10,141 nucleotides of DNA from Rhizobacter sp. (GTDB taxonomy: Bacteria; Pseudomonadota; Gammaproteobacteria; Burkholderiales; Burkholderiaceae): contig JACMKW010000636.1 of assembly GCA_014379885.1 (NCBI GenBank), positions 1 through 10,141 on the forward strand, in the 5' to 3' direction. The translations under genes and the position numbers were made by a program. The number at the start of each line of letters is the position of its first letter. The first letter of the stretch is position 1. A model generated the notes under the pieces. That model was not told the origin of the DNA. It saw nothing but the letters and a program-made list of their open reading frames with translations, and ran no database searches. Shown here in pieces: positions 6,296 to 10,141 of the stretch.

Positions 6296-6335
6296 AGCGA
6301 AGGAGCTGAGACTGCGCTCGCAAAGGTTCAGCGTT

Positions 6336-6635
6336 TCAGCCTGGCGGTTCGCCGAAGGCCGCTAGAAACTCTTCGACAAAGCGCTGCGAGCCGGTCAAGG
6401 TCAGCGTGACGGCATGCCATTGGTCGCCTTCCACGCTCACCTGCAGGTCATGATCCCAGTCCATGCCATCGTCGGCCGGGCCGTGCGTATGAGGAAAGCA
6501 CTGCCAGGCCCAGTCGAGCACCCGCTGCACTTCAGCCAGCACTGCGGCATGCTGCTCGGCAGAGGTGGAGGCCAGGGCCTCCAGCGTGGTGACTCCTTCG
6601 TCGTCGTCGCTGAAGTCGAAGGCCAGATAGCGCAT
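6336..6635 (-). CDS. Small conserved acidic protein of unknown function
   Basis: A 99-residue protein beginning MRYLAFDFSDDDEGVTTLEA, with central DWAWQCFPHTHGP and DDGMDWDHDLQVSVE and a final VTLTLTGSQRFVEEFLAAFG. It is acidic and Trp-rich, with no signal peptide, and looks like a compact cytoplasmic domain. I recall similar hypothetical proteins in Proteobacteria but no function. GGTGG lies seven bases before the ATG at 6635. A longer form from ATG 6668 would add MKSPRAAGGSP and would begin seven bases after the transpeptidase stop, but it lacks a visible ribosome binding site. The frame stays open far upstream, but that part is antisense-like noise over the transpeptidase gene. It follows the transpeptidase gene closely on the same strand and is probably co-transcribed. 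Confidence 0.75.
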   Translation of the reverse strand: MRYLAFDFSDDDEGVTTLEALASTSAEQHAAVLAEVQRVLDWAWQCFPHTHGPADDGMDWDHDLQVSVEGDQWHAVTLTLTGSQRFVEEFLAAFGEPPG

Positions 6636-6675
6636 CGGCGAGCCACCGGCGGCGCGAGGTGACTTCATCAGAAAG

Positions 6676-7350
6676 TCACTTTGACTGATAGCGCGCCGCG
6701 CTGGGCGGCGCCATCGAAACCGCCATCGTGCCGAACATCGCCTGCACGGGAATCGATTCCGGCAGCACGTAGACCACGCCTCGTTGTCGCCCCAGATTCG
6801 GTTGCACGACCGATACGTAAAAGGCCACCGGAACGACAACACAGCCGAGCGAGATGCGGTTGTCTGCGCTGGTCGGCGAGTCGAGCCGCTGCGAACGGCG
6901 CTCTTGCAGCGGCGCCGGCCGCAACCGGTGGATCGCGAGCGAGGCGCCGTAGTCGAACCAGACGATCTCTTCGCCCTTGTCGTTGTGGCCCGGCTGTGTC
7001 GGGAAACGCCCAGCCGGTGTGGTGCGCTCGCCCGCCGAAAGACTGGCGGGGGCGCGGTGGGTAATGTCGGGTACGGAAAAGTCACCTGCGTCGACACCCA
7101 GCAATGCGGCCGAGCTGCCGATCAGGCGGCCGTCGGCTTCGAAGACAGAAATGCGGGCGCTGCGCTTGTCGACAATCGCAAAGGGTCGGCCTTGGTTGTC
7201 GGCCGTGGCCAAGACCCAGCTCGTGACGTAACGCGTGTCGGGGGCGTCGCCGTGGTCCAGTTCACTGGGCGGCTCCGGAGCCGCGTGGCACAGCGCGGTG
7301 AATGACAACACAACGGCCGCAGCAAGCAGCCGCTTGCTTGCTCGGAGCAT
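6676..7350 (-). CDS. L,D-transpeptidase-like (YkuD) exported protein, diverged copy
   Basis: A 224-residue protein with a Sec signal peptide (RLLAAAVVLSFTALCHA, cleavage near residue 23; Cys21 lacks a proper lipobox). The mature part has YkuD features: ERTTPAGRF (108-116), WFDYGASLAIHRL with His141, and the cysteine motif RISLGCVVVPVAF with Ser167, Gly169 and Cys170. YkuD enzymes make 3-3 peptidoglycan cross-links or attach proteins, using the Cys and His in the periplasm. The textbook motif is S-[HR]-G-C-[IV]-R; here the residue before Gly is Leu and the Arg two after Cys is Val. GAAGGA lies eight bases before the ATG at 7350. It is a paralogue of the next gene upstream, sharing RGVVYVLPE and SVV/SVI-P segments. 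Activity is uncertain because of the altered motif. Confidence 0.87.
   Translation of the reverse strand: MLRASKRLLAAAVVLSFTALCHAAPEPPSELDHGDAPDTRYVTSWVLATADNQGRPFAIVDKRSARISVFEADGRLIGSSAALLGVDAGDFSVPDITHRAPASLSAGERTTPAGRFPTQPGHNDKGEEIVWFDYGASLAIHRLRPAPLQERRSQRLDSPTSADNRISLGCVVVPVAFYVSVVQPNLGRQRGVVYVLPESIPVQAMFGTMAVSMAPPSAARYQSK
7321..7338. promoter_or_regulatory. Perfect inverted repeat matching the operon operator pattern
   Basis: AGCAAGC-AGCC-GCTTGCT is an 18-base inverted repeat with seven-base arms. Its core is GCAAG-N6-CTTGC, the same arms and spacing as the operator candidate at 4933-4948. It lies inside the first codons of the minus-strand transpeptidase gene, about 12 bases from its ATG. 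A regulatory role is speculative, since the bases also encode the basic/Ala-rich part of a signal peptide. Confidence 0.3.
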
Positions 7351-7495
7351 TGCGACAATCCTTCGGTGGCATCAGCGGCGAAGGCAAGCAAAGCCCTGCA
7401 CCGTGCCGGCCGACGAGACTGCAGCCCAGCGAATCAGATTGTCAGGTGGGGGTGAAGCGAGAACGCGGCGGTAGGGCTCGCCGATCGGCAATAGG

Positions 7496-8266
7496 TCACA
7501 GGTTCGGGCCGTTTGTGCGGCTGAGTGACGCACCTGCTGCGTCAGTGCGGGCAAATACCTCGCGTGCAGCCTTGGTTTCGGGGAGCACGTAAACCACGCC
7601 CCGCGCGGCACCAATCACGGGCCAGATCACCGATTCAAAGAAGGCCACGGGGATGTTGATGCAACCATAAGAGATACGCCGCTGCGCCGGGTCAGGCGAT
7701 GCGAGCCGTTCGAAGCGCCGCTCTTTCGGATCCACCAGCCGCACCCGGTGCATCGACACCGCAGCGGCATAGTCGACCCACACCACGTCTTCACCCGACG
7801 CGTTCTTGCCTGGCTGGCTGACAAAACGGCCGGCCGGTGTCGTTCGTTCTTGGGGTTGTACGTGATCCATGGGCCTCTCGCCGATGCCGGCCACTGAGTC
7901 GTCCCCCACCGCGGCACCGAGCAGCACAGGGCTTGTGTCGATGAGGCGGCCATTGGCGGCGAATACAAACACCCTGGCCTCACGCTTGTCGAGAATCACG
8001 AAGGGCAGGCGACGATTGTCTTGCGACGCGATGACCCAGTTGGCGACAAAACGGGCTTCGTCAGAAGCCGGATGAGAAGCGAAATCAGCCGCCGGCCGCC
8101 ACGCGGCGGCGGAGTCTGCGAACGCCAACAACGATGCGTGCGGGCGCAAGGTGGCCAAGCCCGCAGGCGGCAATGTCAGCACCAGCGCGGCTGCACCGAG
8201 CAACAGACCCTGCTTGAGCCCTGCTGAGATCTCGGCGCTGCGCTTGAAGACACTGTTCAAAATCAC
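7496..8266 (-). CDS. L,D-transpeptidase-like (YkuD) envelope protein
   Basis: A 256-residue protein with an N-terminal hydrophobic segment (about residues 19-40, GLLLGAAALVLTLPPAG) that may be an uncleaved anchor or a signal peptide, followed by an Ala-rich linker. The catalytic domain has LPFVILDKREARVFVF, ERTTPAGRF (140-148), VWVDYAAAVSMHRVR with His173, and RISYGCINIPVAFFE with Ser199, Gly201 and the presumed nucleophile Cys202, then RGVVYVLPE. The SYGCIN form differs from textbook SRGCIR, but I associate RISYGCIN-VP with a common proteobacterial branch of the family. The start is GTG at 8266 with GGAAGG five bases upstream. The expected role is peptidoglycan cross-linking or remodelling in the periplasm. 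A gap of 145 bases separates it from its paralogue downstream. Confidence 0.88.
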   Translation of the reverse strand: MILNSVFKRSAEISAGLKQGLLLGAAALVLTLPPAGLATLRPHASLLAFADSAAAWRPAADFASHPASDEARFVANWVIASQDNRRLPFVILDKREARVFVFAANGRLIDTSPVLLGAAVGDDSVAGIGERPMDHVQPQERTTPAGRFVSQPGKNASGEDVVWVDYAAAVSMHRVRLVDPKERRFERLASPDPAQRRISYGCINIPVAFFESVIWPVIGAARGVVYVLPETKAAREVFARTDAAGASLSRTNGPNL

Positions 8267-8285
8267 GGTGACCTTCCGGCAGCTG

Positions 8286-8314
8286 TCTGGCGAACACCGG
8301 GAGTGTTCGCCAGA
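8286..8314 (-). terminator. Perfect 12-bp hairpin between the Ser/Thr/Pro-rich gene and the transpeptidase
   Basis: TCTGGCGAACAC (8286-8297) and GTGTTCGCCAGA (8303-8314) are exact inverted repeats around a five-base loop. On the minus strand the hairpin begins 14 bases after the stop of the Ser/Thr/Pro-rich gene and ends about 20 bases before the transpeptidase GTG. No T-run follows, so it may terminate transcription only partly, or protect the 3' end of the upstream message. Confidence 0.55.
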
Positions 8315-8328
8315 GCTGCACGACGGAC

Positions 8329-8688
8329 TCAGTTGCGGTCAGCCTTCGGTGCTGGTTCGCTGCTCAGTTCAGCCACCGGTGCTGGCTGGCTGGTCGGCTG
8401 GCTGGTCATGCTGGGCGAGCTGGTCGACTGGCCAGTCGCGTTGGTGCCCGATACCGCCCCGCTGGTCGAGCTTGAGCTCGGGATCGGCTCGGTGGTCAGG
8501 TCGGTGTTCGTGCCTTTGACGGTCGATGTTGGATCGGAAGTCGGCACAGCCGGGACTTGTGACGGCACTGTGGTGCTCGGTGTCGCAGGCGGCGGGTTTT
8601 CGGGGGTCGTCTGGGCATATGCAAAACCAACGGCGCCCACGATGGTGGCAGCGGCAACGGCAGAGGTGAGGGTCTTGGAAATATTCAT
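8329..8688 (-). CDS. Exported Ser/Thr/Pro-rich low-complexity protein
   Basis: A 119-residue protein with a clear Sec signal peptide (MNISKTLTSAVAAATIVGAVGFAYA, cleavage after residue 25). The ~94-residue mature chain is almost entirely Ser, Thr, Pro, Ala, Val and Gln, with short motifs such as PENPPPATPSTTVP, PSSSSTSGAVSG and TSQPTSQPAPV. It has no cysteine and no recognisable fold, so it is probably disordered in the periplasm or outside the cell. The start is the ATG at 8688, with AAGGAG seven bases upstream; a TTG six bases earlier gives a longer frame but sits too close to the ribosome binding site. A 12-base repeat (GCTGGCTGGT at 8385-8394 and 8397-8406 on the plus strand) underlies the TSQP duplication. 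Function is unknown; its place before a transpeptidase gene suggests an envelope role but does not prove one. Confidence 0.75.
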   Translation of the reverse strand: MNISKTLTSAVAAATIVGAVGFAYAQTTPENPPPATPSTTVPSQVPAVPTSDPTSTVKGTNTDLTTEPIPSSSSTSGAVSGTNATGQSTSSPSMTSQPTSQPAPVAELSSEPAPKADRN

Positions 8689-8718
8689 CGTCAATCTCCT
8701 TGAGAAAAGCTGAGGAAC

Positions 8719-8738
8719 GGGCCTGTTGATTCAGGCCC
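8719..8738. promoter_or_regulatory. Hairpin in the leader of the Ser/Thr/Pro-rich gene
   Basis: GGGCCTG (8719-8725) and CAGGCCC (8732-8738) form a perfect seven-base-pair stem with a six-base loop. On the minus strand it lies about 30 bases before the ATG at 8688 and 170 bases after the GST stop. It could be a leader structure of the downstream gene or a late GST terminator. No T-run follows on the minus strand. The rest of 8690-8908 holds no convincing gene or promoter. Confidence 0.4.
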
Positions 8739-8908
8739 AAAGGGACAAAAACCGACTCGTGGTCAGTTGTTGAAACCTTAGCCAATCCACAGTTCAGCGC
8801 GTTCGGTCATCGGCCCCCCTGCGCGTAGGACAACAGATCGTTGTCGCGTGGGCAAGCGTCCAGCCGGCGGTGCTCGGCACCCGCTCGCCAAGGCCCCCTC
8901 GCAAGCCC

Positions 8909-9523
8909 CTACGCTGCAGCGCTATCGCGTGCTGACACGCGTGCATGCCATGCGTGCAGATGCGGCGTTTCCGGCGGCATCTCCATGCCGACAAACTTGG
9001 CAAAGTCGATCGTCGTCAGCGCAATGATGTCGGCCATGCTGTACGTGGGGCTGGCCCCGACAAACTCGCGCCCTTCGAGCTCTCTGTCGAGCCAGCGCAT
9101 GGCACTGGCCACGCGCTCGCGGTTGGATTCGCCGTATTCCGTGTATTGCGTGCCCAGCCTTGCGGTGAAGGGGTGGGTGTGCACCCACACGGCAGCGATG
9201 GGGTTCATGAGGGTGAACTCGACGCGGCGAATCCACATGTCCACTTGCGCAGTCGCCACGGCATTGGCCCCGAACAAGGCCGGCGTGGGGTGCAGCGCCT
9301 CCAGGTAGCGGCAGATGGCCACGCTCTCGCTGATGCAGGTGCCGTCATCCAGCTCCAGCGTGGGCAACTGGCCCAGGCTGTTCTTCTGCTTGAACTCGGG
9401 CGCCTTGTGCGCCCGGTCGCGGATGGACAGGTTTTCGATCGGAATCGAGATGCCCTTCTCGGCCAGAAAGATGCGCACCCGACGCGGGTTGGGGGCGGGG
9501 TTGATGGCGCTGTAGAGCTTCAT
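8909..9523 (-). CDS. Glutathione S-transferase family protein
   Basis: A 204-residue cytosolic GST of normal length. The N-terminal thioredoxin-like domain shows MKLYSAINPAPNPRRVRIFL, then GQLPTLELDDG with the cis-proline Pro54, and CISESVAICRYLE with the glutathione-contacting Glu66-Ser67 pair. The C-terminal helical domain has WIRRVEFTLMNPIAAVW and the N-capping box in SPTYSMADIIALTTIDFAKF. No catalytic Tyr or Cys is obvious in the usual place; bacterial GSTs of the APNPRRVRI type may use Ser or Asn there, so the activity (conjugation, isomerase or other) is open. The ATG at 9523 has AGGAG eight bases upstream; the longer frame from 9556 begins before that site and is rejected. It is divergent from the ABC gene, with 161 bases between the two starts. 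Confidence 0.92.
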   Translation of the reverse strand: MKLYSAINPAPNPRRVRIFLAEKGISIPIENLSIRDRAHKAPEFKQKNSLGQLPTLELDDGTCISESVAICRYLEALHPTPALFGANAVATAQVDMWIRRVEFTLMNPIAAVWVHTHPFTARLGTQYTEYGESNRERVASAMRWLDRELEGREFVGASPTYSMADIIALTTIDFAKFVGMEMPPETPHLHAWHARVSARDSAAA

Positions 9524-9583
9524 GGTGTTGTCTCCTCTTTGATCTCGGGGCCCCATGCTCCCAGCAAGCCGGGCCGACGGCTG

Positions 9584-9595
9584 TCACCGAGGTGA
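9584..9595. promoter_or_regulatory. Small palindrome in the GST/ABC divergent region
   Basis: TCACC-GA-GGTGA is a 12-base inverted repeat roughly midway between the two divergent starts (9523 and 9685). It could be a regulator site, but no promoter boxes are clear on either strand. The rest of this gap holds only a GGGGCCCC palindrome (9547-9554) and a repeated GCGAAGCC. Confidence 0.2.
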
Positions 9596-9684
9596 TGTGA
9601 ACGCGGCGCGAAGCCGGCCAAGCAATGTCTTTGCGAAGCCCATAACATGCCCCTCTCGCGTACGGACCACTGGACCCCACCCCC

Positions 9685-10141
9685 ATGCCGACATCCACTG
9701 ACACATCCGGCGCAGCCTCTGCCGTTTCCATTGCAGGTCTCACCAAGACCTACGCCAGTGGCTTTGAGGCGCTCAAGGGCATCGACCTCGACATTCGCCG
9801 CGGCGAAATCTTCGCCCTGCTCGGGCCCAACGGCGCCGGCAAGACCACGCTGATCTCCATCGTGTGCGGCATCGTCACCGCCAGTGGCGGCCGCGTGACG
9901 GTGGCCGGGCACGACATCGTGCGCGACTACCGTGTTACCCGCACCAAGATCGGCCTGGTGCCGCAAGAGCTGGCAACCGATGCGTTCGAGAGCGTGTGGG
10001 CCACCGTCAACTTCAGCCGCCTGCTCTTCGGCAAACCACCCAACCCGGCCGTGGTGGAGAAGGTGTTGCGCGACCTCTCGCTGTGGGACAAGCGGCACAG
10101 CAAGATCATGGAACTCTCAGGCGGCATGAAGCGCCGCGTGA
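9685..10141 (+). CDS. ABC-2-type transporter ATP-binding subunit, 3' end missing
   Basis: The first 152 codons of an ABC ATPase, cut by the window end. It opens [25 protein letters not shown], then Walker A GPNGAGKT (47-54), Q-loop VPQE (Gln94) and signature LSGGMKRR (144-151); Walker B and the H-loop lie beyond the window. The spacing and the block [11 protein letters not shown] with [17 protein letters not shown] resemble the YadG/ABC-2 drug and polysaccharide exporter class, so a permease gene probably follows. The ATP-binding subunit works on the cytoplasmic face as a dimer. The start is the ATG at 9685, where a C-rich stretch gives no good Shine-Dalgarno; it is supported by the distance to the conserved domain and the lack of a better codon upstream. 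Substrate unknown. Confidence 0.93.
   Translation, partial: MPTSTDTSGAASAVSIAGLTKTYASGFEALKGIDLDIRRGEIFALLGPNGAGKTTLISIVCGIVTASGGRVTVAGHDIVRDYRVTRTKIGLVPQELATDAFESVWATVNFSRLLFGKPPNPAVVEKVLRDLSLWDKRHSKIMELSGGMKRRV

Noticed and set aside
6669..7097. N-terminal extension of the small acidic protein across the transpeptidase gene
   Set aside because: This part is Arg/Ser/Pro-rich and lies over the conserved YkuD frame; the real protein begins at MRYLAFDF or at the nearby ATG at 6668.
7480..7489. GCCGATCGGC palindrome just after the upstream transpeptidase gene
   Set aside because: A ten-base palindrome with no loop and no T-run cannot form a useful terminator and is common in GC-rich DNA.
8945..9595. 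A 216-codon plus-strand frame opposite the GST gene
   Set aside because: Antisense to a conserved GST with a good start; His/Gly/Arg-rich shadow without a domain.
9520..10098. A 192-codon minus-strand frame opposite the ABC ATPase
   Set aside because: The plus strand encodes Walker A, Q-loop and signature motifs in frame; the antisense frame has no recognisable motif.
1..10141. Signs of a mobile element, CRISPR array or defence island
   Set aside because: No transposase, integrase, repeat-spacer array, tRNA attachment site or nuclease/helicase cluster was seen; the genes are housekeeping or envelope types with uniform composition.

Overview
The window is GC-rich, gene-dense chromosomal DNA with short intergenic gaps and mostly Shine-Dalgarno-led starts. 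Codon use and protein types (CreA, GFA-type zinc proteins, ArsR/SRPBCC operons, YkuD-type L,D-transpeptidases) suggest a betaproteobacterium, probably of the order Burkholderiales (Rubrivivax/Leptothrix-like lineages). That placement is inferred from overall resemblance, not from a marker gene. No rRNA, tRNA, transposase, integrase or CRISPR array was seen.

Region 1 (1-4004, plus strand). The window opens inside a P-type cation ATPase. It is followed after 33 bases by an outer-membrane-type lipoprotein with a transglutaminase-like core and TPR-like repeats. A small ASCH-domain protein overlaps the lipoprotein by 4 bases, and a GFA/CENP-V-type zinc protein follows. These four genes could be one transcript. 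The ASCH protein looks chimeric: its first ~20 residues resemble the start of DUF1697 proteins.

Region 2 (4005-4992). A strong imperfect hairpin separates the GFA gene from a convergent 47-codon gene for a very basic Lys/Arg/Gln/Ala-rich protein on the minus strand. Divergent from that gene is creA, a small exported protein, followed by a possible terminator. Next comes a near-consensus sigma70 promoter with a palindrome in its spacer.

Region 3 (4993-6295, plus strand). A compact SRPBCC - ArsR - SRPBCC operon. The ArsR-type repressor starts at TTG and overlaps the second SRPBCC gene. The spacer palindrome (GCAAG-N6-CTTGC) is the obvious candidate operator for autoregulation.

Region 4 (6336-9523, minus strand). 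Five genes read leftward: a GST, an exported Ser/Thr/Pro-rich protein, two related L,D-transpeptidase-like proteins, and a small conserved acidic protein. The second transpeptidase copy is diverged around its active-site cysteine. Its 5' coding end carries a second GCAAG-N6-CTTGC palindrome. Hairpins lie before and after the Ser/Thr/Pro-rich gene.

Region 5 (9685-end, plus strand). The start of an ABC-2-type ATP-binding subunit, divergent from the GST and cut off by the window end.

Nothing here amounts to a demonstrated new defence or metabolic system. The best leads are the SRPBCC-ArsR-SRPBCC regulon with its possible second operator, the DUF1697/ASCH chimera, the tandem YkuD pair and the unannotated basic mini-protein.
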